Of a DNA stretch of 64,000 nucleotides, positions 8,320 to 16,373 are shown in pieces. The translations under genes were made by a program, and so were the position numbers. The stretch is from the NCBI GenBank assembly GCA_016793465.1, contig JAEUJW010000040.1, forward strand, positions 124,001 through 188,000. Direction: 5' to 3'. The stretch's first letter is position 1, and the number at the start of each line of letters is the position of its first letter. The stretch is from Myxococcales bacterium. GTDB lineage: Bacteria > Myxococcota > Polyangia > Nannocystales > Nannocystaceae. The notes below the pieces were generated by a model. The model saw only the letters and a list, made by a program, of their open reading frames with translations, was not told the origin of the DNA and did no database searches.

Positions 8320-9126
8320 ATGCAGCGCACACTCAATCTGATCTGGTCGTCGGTCATCGCAGCCTCGGCAGCCCTGTCACTCTCGGCCTGCGACGACCTG
8401 CTCGACGAGAGCGCCGCGCGCGACGCCGACTACGAGGACGAGGCCCTCGACATCGAGGACGACGGCGATGACGTCGCCAAGACGTCGCCGCCCCACGACC
8501 CGACCCCCGAGGACTTCGCCGCCCGCCCCGACGACGGCAACGCCGCCCCGCGCGACTTCGCCGGCACGACGCCGCCCCACGACCCCACGCCCACGGGCTT
8601 CGCCGCCGGCCCCGCGGAGCCGCCGCAGTGCATCTGCACCGACGAGTACGACCCCGTGTGCGGCATCGACGGCGAGACCTACCCGAACGCCTGCACCGCG
8701 GCCTGCGCCGGCGTCGACGTCGACTACACCGGCGTGTGCGAGTGCGTCTGCACCCTCGAGTACGACCCGGTGTGCGGCAACGACGGCGTCACGTACGGCA
8801 ACGCCTGCGCGGCCGGCTGCGCCGGCGTGCAGGTGTCGTTCGAGGGCACCTGCGGCGAGAAGACCTGCACCGGCGACACGGAGTGCGAGCCCACGCAGTT
8901 CTGCCAGCGCGACGACGCCTGCGGCGGCATGGGCATGTGCGCGGCCCGGCCCGACGCGTGCCCCGACAAGCAAGCGGCGGTGTGCGGCTGCGACGGTCAG
9001 ACCTACTCGAGCGCGTGCATGGCCCACGTGCACGGCGTGAGCGTCGACCTCGATCAGCCGTGCGGGCTCGACGCCCAGCCGATCGGCGACGCTCCGGGCG
9101 AGTCGGAGCCGCCGCCGGAGCTGTGA
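8320..9126 (+). CDS. Kazal-type serine protease inhibitor lipoprotein
   Basis: A 268-residue predicted lipoprotein (lipobox SLSAC) with a very acidic Asp/Glu/Pro linker, containing two near-duplicate segments around PPHDPTP. Residues 103-140 and 141-178 are two classical Kazal domains: [20 protein letters not shown], then [21 protein letters not shown] third, shorter Kazal-like unit ([12 protein letters not shown]) lies near residue 225, after a cysteine-rich insert. Kazal domains are tight inhibitors of serine proteases, so the protein could shield the cell surface from its own subtilases or from those of prey. The chosen ATG has GGGAGA upstream. Its stop lies 3 bases from the converging ceramidase-like gene. 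Confidence 0.88.
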   Translation: MQRTLNLIWSSVIAASAALSLSACDDLLDESAARDADYEDEALDIEDDGDDVAKTSPPHDPTPEDFAARPDDGNAAPRDFAGTTPPHDPTPTGFAAGPAEPPQCICTDEYDPVCGIDGETYPNACTAACAGVDVDYTGVCECVCTLEYDPVCGNDGVTYGNACAAGCAGVQVSFEGTCGEKTCTGDTECEPTQFCQRDDACGGMGMCAARPDACPDKQAAVCGCDGQTYSSACMAHVHGVSVDLDQPCGLDAQPIGDAPGESEPPPEL

Positions 9127-9129
9127 GCC

Positions 9130-11034
9130 CTACTGCTCGGACCACCACAGCAGGTAGTCCGACCACTGGTCGACGAGGCCCGCCATGTCCGGGCCGAGGG
9201 AGTTGGTCTCCTCGTAGTGCTGCCCCTCGGCCTCCTCGATCCACGGCATCACGTCGGCCAGCTTGAAGTCATACTCGGGCACGATGTAGCCGAGCTCGTC
9301 GTTGCCGAGGCCGAGGATCCAGCGGTAGGTGCCGCCCATGCGGTCCTTGATGTACGGGCCCTGCGGGGCCTTGTCGAGCTCGGGCGGGTTGGGGTTGTCG
9401 GCGTCGACGAGCGGCTCGTTCGGCTTGTTGACGTGCGAGCCGTCGTAGCCGCCGATCGCCAGCTCGGGCAGCAGCTCGCCGGGCACCGTGAGGATCTGGA
9501 TCGGCCCGATCTCCAGCAGCGTCATCTCGGTCTCGATCTCCTGCATGCCGGTCTCGGCGTTGTCGAACACCTCGCGCTCGACGATGCCCTGGCCGAACAG
9601 CAGCTGGAACGCCACGTTGACGACCGGGGCGCGCCAGCGCTTGTTGATCACGCGCATCTGCGGATCGCTGACGTCGTCGCCGTTGGCGACCGCGTCGAGC
9701 GCCATCTCGCCGAGCAGCTGGCCGATCGAGTCGACCTTCTCCCAGCCCCAGCCCGGGCCCCACTTGTCGCCGTCGGGGTTGACGACCGCGACGCTCAGGG
9801 TGGTCATCATGCCGCCGACCGCGCCGTTGAGGAAGATGGCCGGGCCGCCGAGGCCGGGCTTGCCGGGCGCGGTGCTCCACTGCGAGCCCTGCTCGACCGT
9901 GCGCCGCAGCGCGTGCACGAAGTCGGATGTGAACAGCAGGTTCTCGTCGGCGACGGTCTCCGGGTGGCAGCCGAAGTTGATGAGCGTGGCGATGGTCTGC
10001 CCGTCGCCGTCGACGAGGTGGGCCGCGCCCAGCATCTCGTCGACGACCCACGGGTCGCGGTGGTCGGAGATCACGTTGCCGACGCCGTTCTCGTGGTACG
10101 TCGAGATGTCGACCTCGCCGACCTTCATGTCCGCGACCGGGCGCAGGTCGGCGATGGCCGCCTGCACGCCCTCGAACATGGTGTCCTGCAGCTGCTGGCG
10201 GTACTTGGGGTCGTAGCCCGAGGTGAACAGGTCGACGCCCCACATGCCCATGGTGTCCGGGCCCTCGTGGTTGTGCGCCGCGTGCACGATCAGGTGGTCG
10301 ACCCCGCTGTCCGCGTCCGCCAGCCGCTCGCGCAGCGTGAGCACGTCGCCGTTGAACAGGCCCACCGTGTCGATGGTGACGATCGCCACCAGCAGGTCGC
10401 CCTGGCGGAACGCGACCGTCCGCGCCCACAGCCCGTCGCCCTCGCCGACCAGGCCGATGCCCGCGCCGCGCACGCCCGCGGCCGCCCGGTTGTGCCCGAA
10501 GCCGGCCATGAACGAGGCCTGCAGCTTGCCGTCGCCCTCGCCCTCGTCCGGGCCCGGGTAGCCCATGTCCTCCGGGCACAGCTGGTCGCACCCGCAGTCG
10601 TTGAGCTCGTCGTTGCCCTTCTTGAACTCGGAGTTCATGTCGGTGTCGATCCACGTCTCCCAGCAGTTCGGGACGATCGACAGCACCGACGCGCCGGCCT
10701 CGAGCTTGCCGCGCGCGGCGTCGCAGACGCCCGACGGGTCGCCCGGGCACATCAGGTCCGGCGGCTCCATCGGCGGGTCGCCGGTCGTGGTGTCGTCGCC
10801 GCTCGTCGCGGTGGACTCGGCGCTCGCGCTGGTGTCCGCAGCGCCGGTCGACTCGGCGGTGCCCGGCCCCTGCGTGGTCGGCTCGGCGGTGCCACCGCCG
10901 TCGCTGCTCGAGCTCCCGCCGCTCTCGCCGCTCGACTCGGCCGTCGGCGGCACGTAGGTGTCGGCGCACGCGAGCGGCGCCGCGAGCACGAAGAGGGGTA
11001 ACGAGGTGCGGAGCGACAGGCGAGCGGGGTCCAT
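9130..11034 (-). CDS. Neutral/alkaline ceramidase-like lipoprotein
   Basis: A 634-residue predicted lipoprotein: signal sequence ending LAAPLAC, then about 85 residues of Ser/Gly/Thr/Glu linker. The domain from residue 130 resembles the N-terminal domain of neutral/alkaline non-lysosomal ceramidases: MAGFGHNRAAAG, VAIVTIDTVGLF, IVHAAHNHEGPD and the later NFGCHPE, with histidines placed as metal ligands. Related myxobacterial proteins are annotated this way, but the true substrate is unknown. The ATG was chosen because it gives the lipoprotein signal; a TATCTT box sits 9 bases upstream. It is divergent from the PP2C gene. Confidence 0.72.
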   Translation of the reverse strand: MDPARLSLRTSLPLFVLAAPLACADTYVPPTAESSGESGGSSSSDGGGTAEPTTQGPGTAESTGAADTSASAESTATSGDDTTTGDPPMEPPDLMCPGDPSGVCDAARGKLEAGASVLSIVPNCWETWIDTDMNSEFKKGNDELNDCGCDQLCPEDMGYPGPDEGEGDGKLQASFMAGFGHNRAAAGVRGAGIGLVGEGDGLWARTVAFRQGDLLVAIVTIDTVGLFNGDVLTLRERLADADSGVDHLIVHAAHNHEGPDTMGMWGVDLFTSGYDPKYRQQLQDTMFEGVQAAIADLRPVADMKVGEVDISTYHENGVGNVISDHRDPWVVDEMLGAAHLVDGDGQTIATLINFGCHPETVADENLLFTSDFVHALRRTVEQGSQWSTAPGKPGLGGPAIFLNGAVGGMMTTLSVAVVNPDGDKWGPGWGWEKVDSIGQLLGEMALDAVANGDDVSDPQMRVINKRWRAPVVNVAFQLLFGQGIVEREVFDNAETGMQEIETEMTLLEIGPIQILTVPGELLPELAIGGYDGSHVNKPNEPLVDADNPNPPELDKAPQGPYIKDRMGGTYRWILGLGNDELGYIVPEYDFKLADVMPWIEEAEGQHYEETNSLGPDMAGLVDQWSDYLLWWSEQ

Positions 11035-11197
11035 TTCCGCGCCAAGATACCGAAGCGGATCCGGGAACACCAGGGACCTCTGGACCCCAGCGGGCCCCGG
11101 CTGTCCTCGCGGACCGGCCCAGAGCGGGGTTTTACCGGCTCCCGCGGGGTCACGCCCGGCGGTTGGCGGCCGCGCGCTGCGTGTTATCGTCCGCCGA

Positions 11198-11998
11198 ATG
11201 ACGGCGACCCGGCACTACGGACACACGGACACCGGCCGGGTCCGCGCGCACAACGAGGACGCCTTCCTCGCCGACAGCAGCCTCGGCCTGTTCGTCGTCT
11301 GCGACGGCGTGGGCGGGCGAGCCCGCGGAGAGATCGCCAGCCAGGAGACGGTCGAGTTCATCCACGATTGGATCAAGTCGGACGCCGGCGACATCGTCGC
11401 CGCCCGCACGCACGACCTCGACGCCGCCGGCGTCCAGCGCCTCGGCTCGCTGGTCCGCGGCGCCGTGCAGAACGCCTGTTACATGGTCCACAGCATGGGC
11501 GAGCTCGACCCGGACCGCCGCGGCATGTCGACCACCGCGTCGGTGGTGCTGATCGCCTCGGGCGTGGCGATCGTCGGCTGGGTCGGCGACTCGCGGGTCT
11601 ACCTCGGCCGGCCCGGGCAGATCCGCCAGCTCACCGACGATCACACGCTCGTCAACTTCCAGGTCAAGCAGGGCGTCATCACCGCCGACCAGGCCCGCCA
11701 CTCGAAGATGAAGCACGTGATCACCCGCGCGGTCGGCCACCGCGACCACGTCGAGGTCGACATCCGCACGGTGCCGCTGCAGCACGGCGACAAGCTCTTG
11801 CTGTGCAGCGACGGCCTCCACGAGTACCTCGACGACTCGTCCGACATGCTGCCCTCGCTGTTCAATAAGGCCGAGGTCCGCGAGGCCGCGCGCGAGGCCA
11901 TCCGCATGGCCAACGCGTCCGGCGGACGCGACAACATCACCGCCCTGTTCGTCGAGTACCTCGGCCCCGGCGCGGTGCCCGGCAAGCTCGGCGTGTGA
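11198..11998 (+). CDS. PP2C-family Ser/Thr protein phosphatase
   Basis: A 266-residue cytosolic phosphatase with all PP2C motifs in order: GRVRAHNEDAF, VVCDGVGG, STTASVVLIA, IVGWVGDSRVYL, LTDDHTLV, LLLCSDGL and GGRDNIT. The aspartates that bind the two Mn/Mg ions (in NED, CDGVGG, CSDG and GRDN) are all present. It is expected to reverse Hanks-type kinase phosphorylation; a kinase gene lies at 39205-40419, but a direct link is only a guess. TATCGT 7 bases before the ATG, with TTGGCG 16 bases further up, makes a good promoter for a leaderless transcript. Confidence 0.93.
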   Translation: MTATRHYGHTDTGRVRAHNEDAFLADSSLGLFVVCDGVGGRARGEIASQETVEFIHDWIKSDAGDIVAARTHDLDAAGVQRLGSLVRGAVQNACYMVHSMGELDPDRRGMSTTASVVLIASGVAIVGWVGDSRVYLGRPGQIRQLTDDHTLVNFQVKQGVITADQARHSKMKHVITRAVGHRDHVEVDIRTVPLQHGDKLLLCSDGLHEYLDDSSDMLPSLFNKAEVREAAREAIRMANASGGRDNITALFVEYLGPGAVPGKLGV

Positions 11999-12040
11999 GC
12001 CGCGGTGACGGCGTCGGCGGACGTCGTGGTGCGGGCCAGG

Positions 12041-14167
12041 TCACCACTTCGGCATCCAGCGGCCGGTGTCGAGGAGCGTGTCGATACGATCCGCGAGCAG
12101 TTGAAACGCCCTGAAGTCGTCCCGGGTCGGGCATACGCCGTCGCGCCCGTGGACGAAGGACTGGCCGTCGCGCACGACGCGGATCGACGGACCCGCGTCG
12201 CCGTAGAGCGACGGCCTGCAGTCCTCGCGCCCGGCCTCGGAGCGGCGGCCGGGCGCGGCGGCGAAGAACGCGTCGACGGCGGCGAGGACGAGGCGGATGC
12301 GCGTGGGGTCGACGCGCTCGCGGACCGGCCCCTTGACCGTCACGTGCTGCTCGCCGCGGTACTCGAGGGCGTCGCCGCGGATCGTGACGCTGTAGACCGG
12401 GCATGACCCGTGACAGGCGCCGCGTCGGAACACGAGCTCGAGGTCGGCCGGCAGAGGGCGCGCGGCGTCCGCGGGGCTCAGCGTAGTGTCGTGCAGCGCG
12501 AGCCGGCGGCGCCACTCGGCGTCGACGAACTTCGCCAGCGGCCGCGACTCGACGAGCGCGCGCCAGCCGAGCTCGCGCATGCGATTCCCGCGCAGCTTCA
12601 ACGACTGGAGGCCGACGAGGTGGGCCGCGCCGGCGAGGGCGACGGCCCCGTCGTCGCCGATCGCGTCGTCATCGAGCTCGAGGGTGCGGAGGCTCGTCCA
12701 CTCGCGGCGGGCCGCGATGGCCCGCGCGCCGCCGTCGCCGATCGCGTTGCCGGACAGCCGCAGCGCCGCGGGGTTGCGGAGGCGCGCGAGCAGCCGCGTC
12801 GCGCTCGCCTCACCGATCCCGCAGCCGGTCAGGTCGAGCCCGAGCAAGCCGGCGAGGTGGACGGCGTCGGCGAGGGCCCGGCCGCCCTGCGCGCCGAGCG
12901 GGTTGTGGCCGAGGTCGAGCCGCTTGAGGTCCGTCAGGTGGGTCGCGCGGGCGAGGGCCGCGGCGCCGGCGGGGCCGATCTTGTTGGTCGAGAGGTCGAG
13001 CTCGCGCAGGCCCGACCACCGGCGGGCGCCGAGGATCGCCGCGAGCTCCGCGTCGCCGAGCATGACACCGTCGATGCGCAGCCTGCGAAGGCCGGGCAGG
13101 CCGCCCGCGCGGGCGAACGCGGCGAAGCGGGCGTCGCCCTGGCCGCGGCTGCGGCCGATGTCCAGCGTCACGAGGTCCTTCATGGCCGGGTTGCGCCCGA
13201 GGCCCGCGAGGGTCGCCCGCGTCAGGATGTTCGCCGACAGGTCGAGCTCTCGCAGCCCGGTCCACGCCGGCGTGTCGGCGAGGGCGAGCCCCGCATCGGT
13301 GCTGTCGAGGCTGCGGTGCAGGCGGACGATCTTCAGTCGCTGTAAAAATCGGCTGCGGCCGAGGGCGGTGAGACCGGCCCGCCCGGGCTCGCTGTTCGAC
13401 AGGTCGAGCTCCTCGATCTGCGCGAGCAGCGGGCTCTCGGCCAGCGCCGCGGCGCCCTGCGGGCCGAGCCACCCCGGCAGCACGAGGCGACGCAGCGACC
13501 CGAGGCCGGGTCTGGCGCGGTCGAGGCCGGCGAGCGCCGCGGGCGGCACACAGGTCGGCAGGGCGAGCGTGAGGCTGCGGACCTCGCCGAGGTGACGGGC
13601 CGCGGCCAGCGAATCAAAAAAATCGTCGGGGCGTTCACACAGCTCCGCGACATGGTTGAAGCTCAGCGTCAGCACGGTGACCTGCGCGAGCGCCTCGCCG
13701 GCCAGCAGGGTCCGCGCCTGGTCCATGTCCAAAATTCTCACCGCGCGCACGAGCGACCAGGCGAACGGGGCGGAGCCGCCGACCCACGCCTCGTTCCAGC
13801 CGTTCGGCGCCACGCGCTCGTCGTCGGGCCAGGTCGCGGCCGCGGCCGCGCCGATCCGCAGCAGCTCGTCGCGCGCGGGGCCGGGCTCCGACGCGTCCAA
13901 CAGCACGCCGAGCTCGTGCCACATCGACCTGATGTCGGGCTCGACCGGCTCGTCGTACAGCCCGCGCCGCTCCGGCAGGCGCGCGCGCAGGGCGGCGATC
14001 GGGTCGGAGATGTCCGCCGGTGCGGTCGGGGTTGCTCGCTCGCTGTCCTCCGGGACAGATTTGATGATTGTCTCCGGCGCCAGCGAGGGAGCCGCCGCCG
14101 GGCCCCGGGCACACGCGACGAGCAGCAGGAAAGACGCACCCGGGCGCACGCGTCGACGGTAGAACAT
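12041..14167 (-). CDS. Leucine-rich repeat lipoprotein with C-terminal DUF6438 domain
   Basis: A 708-residue predicted lipoprotein (signal ending LLLVAC). Residues about 150-560 contain roughly 14 leucine-rich repeats of the ribonuclease-inhibitor type, for example LRELDLSTNKIGPAGAAALA and LKRLDLGHNPLGAQGGRALA. From about residue 575 the sequence RRGACHGSCPVYSVTIRGD marks a DUF6438 domain, a cysteine-containing domain of unknown function found in secreted bacterial proteins. The LRR solenoid is presumably a binding surface exposed from the envelope. The gene contains rare AT-rich codon runs (TTT-TTT, TTT-TTA) and a palindrome at 14043. It is divergent from the subtilase gene. Confidence 0.85.
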   Translation of the reverse strand: MFYRRRVRPGASFLLLVACARGPAAAPSLAPETIIKSVPEDSERATPTAPADISDPIAALRARLPERRGLYDEPVEPDIRSMWHELGVLLDASEPGPARDELLRIGAAAAATWPDDERVAPNGWNEAWVGGSAPFAWSLVRAVRILDMDQARTLLAGEALAQVTVLTLSFNHVAELCERPDDFFDSLAAARHLGEVRSLTLALPTCVPPAALAGLDRARPGLGSLRRLVLPGWLGPQGAAALAESPLLAQIEELDLSNSEPGRAGLTALGRSRFLQRLKIVRLHRSLDSTDAGLALADTPAWTGLRELDLSANILTRATLAGLGRNPAMKDLVTLDIGRSRGQGDARFAAFARAGGLPGLRRLRIDGVMLGDAELAAILGARRWSGLRELDLSTNKIGPAGAAALARATHLTDLKRLDLGHNPLGAQGGRALADAVHLAGLLGLDLTGCGIGEASATRLLARLRNPAALRLSGNAIGDGGARAIAARREWTSLRTLELDDDAIGDDGAVALAGAAHLVGLQSLKLRGNRMRELGWRALVESRPLAKFVDAEWRRRLALHDTTLSPADAARPLPADLELVFRRGACHGSCPVYSVTIRGDALEYRGEQHVTVKGPVRERVDPTRIRLVLAAVDAFFAAAPGRRSEAGREDCRPSLYGDAGPSIRVVRDGQSFVHGRDGVCPTRDDFRAFQLLADRIDTLLDTGRWMPKW
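14043..14058. repeat. Dispersed palindrome CTGTCC-N4-GGACAG
   Basis: A perfect 6-bp stem with loop TCCG in the 5' part of the LRR/DUF6438 gene, encoding SVPEDS on the minus strand. Confidence 0.75.
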
Positions 14168-14297
14168 TCGCCGTGCGCCCGCGAGACGGTCAGGGCGCGC
14201 CGGCTCCCTCGGTGCCGTGTCGCAGATCCTCGGCCTGCGCGGCCGGGGGCGGCAGACCCGTGGCGGCGGCGCCTGCGACCTGGTATTCGCCGCGAGG

Positions 14298-16253
14298 ATG
14301 GCCCGACCCTCCGCCCGCTCCCTCGCCTGGCTCGCGCTCGTGATCGCCGCGGCACCGTCCGTCGCGCGGGCCGACGAACCGCCGACGTGGGTGTTCTTCG
14401 CCGACCGCGGGCGCGACCCGCAGGCGCTCGCGCGCGACCTCGCCGCCCGCGCGAACGAGCTGGCGCCGCGGGCCCTGAAGCGGCGCCAGCGGGTCCGCGG
14501 CGACGGCGGGCTCGACGCGCGCGACCTGTCCCCTGCGCCAGGTCACGTCGCGGCCGTGCTGGCCACCGGTGCCCGCCTGCGCCACAGCTCGCGCTGGCTC
14601 AACGCGGTCAGCGTCGAGGCCACGCCGGCCCAGCGCGCGGCGATCGCCGCCATGCCCGCGGTCGCGCGCGTCCAGCCGGTCGCGCGCGGCCGCCGGGTCG
14701 CGCCGGACCTGTCCCGGCCCGCGTCCGCGCGCGCGCCGATCGACGACCTCACCAGCCCGCCCGTCGCCGCCGACCCCGACGTCTACGGTTACGCCTGGGA
14801 TCAACTGCAGATGCTCGGCGTGCCGGCGATGCACGACTGCGGCCTCACCGGCGAGGGCGTGGTGATCGGCGTGCAGGACAGCGGATTCAATGTTGAACAC
14901 GTCGCGCTCACCAACATTAAAGTCATCGCCACCCGCGACTTCGTCGACGGCGACGACGACGTCGGCCCCGAGCCCGGCGACCCCGACAAGCAGTTCCACC
15001 ACGGCACCATGGTGCTCTCGACGATCGCCGGCTCCGAGCCCGGAAAGTTCATGGGCGCCGCGCCCGGCGTGTCGCTGCTGCTGTCGAAGACCGAGGACAT
15101 CTCGGTCGAGGAGCCGTTCGAGGAGGACAACTACGTCGCCGGCCTCGAGTGGATCGAGGCGATGGGCGCCGACCTGTTCACCGCCTCGCTCGGCTACAGC
15201 GACTGGTACGAGCAGTCCGACTACGACGGCAAGACCGCGGTGACGACCGTCGCCGCCGAGATGGCGGTCGCCCAGGGCTTGATCGTGATCAACGCGATCG
15301 GCAACGCCGGGCCCGAGCCGACGACCATGGGCGCGCCGGCCGACGCCGAGGGCGTCATCTCGGTCGGCGCGGTCGACCTCGACGGCGTGGTCACCGACTT
15401 CTCGTCGCGCGGCCCGACCGCCGACGGCCGAATCAAACCCAACATCGTCGCCCCCGGGCTCGACGTCGTCACCGTCCACCCCGACTCGCCCGACGAGTAC
15501 ATCGCCGCCAAGGGCACCAGCTTCGCCGCGCCGCTGGCCGCCGGCGCCGCCGCCCTGCTCGTCCAGGCCTTCCCCGAGCTCGGCCCCGCCGAGCTGCGCG
15601 CCATGCTGCAGGACGCCGGCGACAACGCGGCCGCCCCCGACAACGCCGTCGGCTGGGGCCGCCCCGACGCCAGCCTGCCGGTGACCCTGATGTGCGGCTG
15701 CAGCGACGCCGACGGCGACGGCTTCTACGCCGAGCACTGCGGCGGCGACGACTGCGAGGACGGCGAGAGCGCCGTCCACCCCGGCGCGCAGGAGGTCTGC
15801 GACGGCTTCGACAGCGACTGCGACGGCGCGCTGCTACCCGACGAGGTCGACGCCGACGGCGACGACGTGCTGCTGTGCGCGGGCGACTGCGACGACGCCG
15901 ACCCCGACAACACCCCCGGCGCCGACGAGGTCTGCGACGACGGCGTCGACAACGACTGCGACGAGCTCGCCGACCTCGACGACGACGAGTGCGCGCCCGA
16001 GACCTCGAGCTCGACGGGCTCGGGCTCGGGCTCGGGGGGCGACACCGGCGAGAGCGGCTCGTCGACCCCAGGCGACGCGTCCCCGACCGACACCGGCGCG
16101 GCCGGGTCGTCCTCGTCCGGCGCGGACGCTCCCGCGGACGACGCGCCGATCGAGGGTTGCGCGTGCACCGGCGCGGGCGCAGGCTCGCCGCTGTGGCTCG
16201 GGCCGCTCGCGCTGGCGCGTCGGCGCCGACGCGCATCGATGCAGCGCCAATGA
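14298..16253 (+). CDS. Secreted S8 subtilase with MopE-like motif and MYXO-CTERM tail
   Basis: A 651-residue secreted serine protease: signal peptide MARPSARSLAWLALVIAAAP, an inhibitor-like propeptide to about residue 140, and a subtilisin domain. The catalytic triad is visible: Asp194 in VQDSG, His235 in HHGTM and Ser408 in GTSFAAP. Residues 480-560 hold Asp-rich calcium- or copper-binding repeats of the MopE type (DCEDGESAVHPGAQEVCDG). A Ser/Gly/Thr linker leads to a MYXO-CTERM-like tail: a GCACTG cysteine motif, a short hydrophobic stretch and ARRRRRA. That points to anchoring at the outer surface. TATTCG 8 bases before the ATG may be the -10 box. Confidence 0.92.
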   Translation: MARPSARSLAWLALVIAAAPSVARADEPPTWVFFADRGRDPQALARDLAARANELAPRALKRRQRVRGDGGLDARDLSPAPGHVAAVLATGARLRHSSRWLNAVSVEATPAQRAAIAAMPAVARVQPVARGRRVAPDLSRPASARAPIDDLTSPPVAADPDVYGYAWDQLQMLGVPAMHDCGLTGEGVVIGVQDSGFNVEHVALTNIKVIATRDFVDGDDDVGPEPGDPDKQFHHGTMVLSTIAGSEPGKFMGAAPGVSLLLSKTEDISVEEPFEEDNYVAGLEWIEAMGADLFTASLGYSDWYEQSDYDGKTAVTTVAAEMAVAQGLIVINAIGNAGPEPTTMGAPADAEGVISVGAVDLDGVVTDFSSRGPTADGRIKPNIVAPGLDVVTVHPDSPDEYIAAKGTSFAAPLAAGAAALLVQAFPELGPAELRAMLQDAGDNAAAPDNAVGWGRPDASLPVTLMCGCSDADGDGFYAEHCGGDDCEDGESAVHPGAQEVCDGFDSDCDGALLPDEVDADGDDVLLCAGDCDDADPDNTPGADEVCDDGVDNDCDELADLDDDECAPETSSSTGSGSGSGGDTGESGSSTPGDASPTDTGAAGSSSSGADAPADDAPIEGCACTGAGAGSPLWLGPLALARRRRRASMQRQ

Positions 16254-16373
16254 ACGCCGTCACGGGGGCGCGCGCCCGGCATCGCGCCTGCGATCGCGCG
16301 GGCCCGGGCGCCTCGCGGCCGGTGTCGATGCGGTACCATCGCCGCCGCCGACGAGCGTCGGCAGCGAGGTGTC

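Noticed and set aside
9217..11001. Long plus-strand frame opposite the ceramidase-like gene
   Set aside because: Shadow of the minus-strand gene: Val/Arg/His-rich, no motif, no signal peptide.
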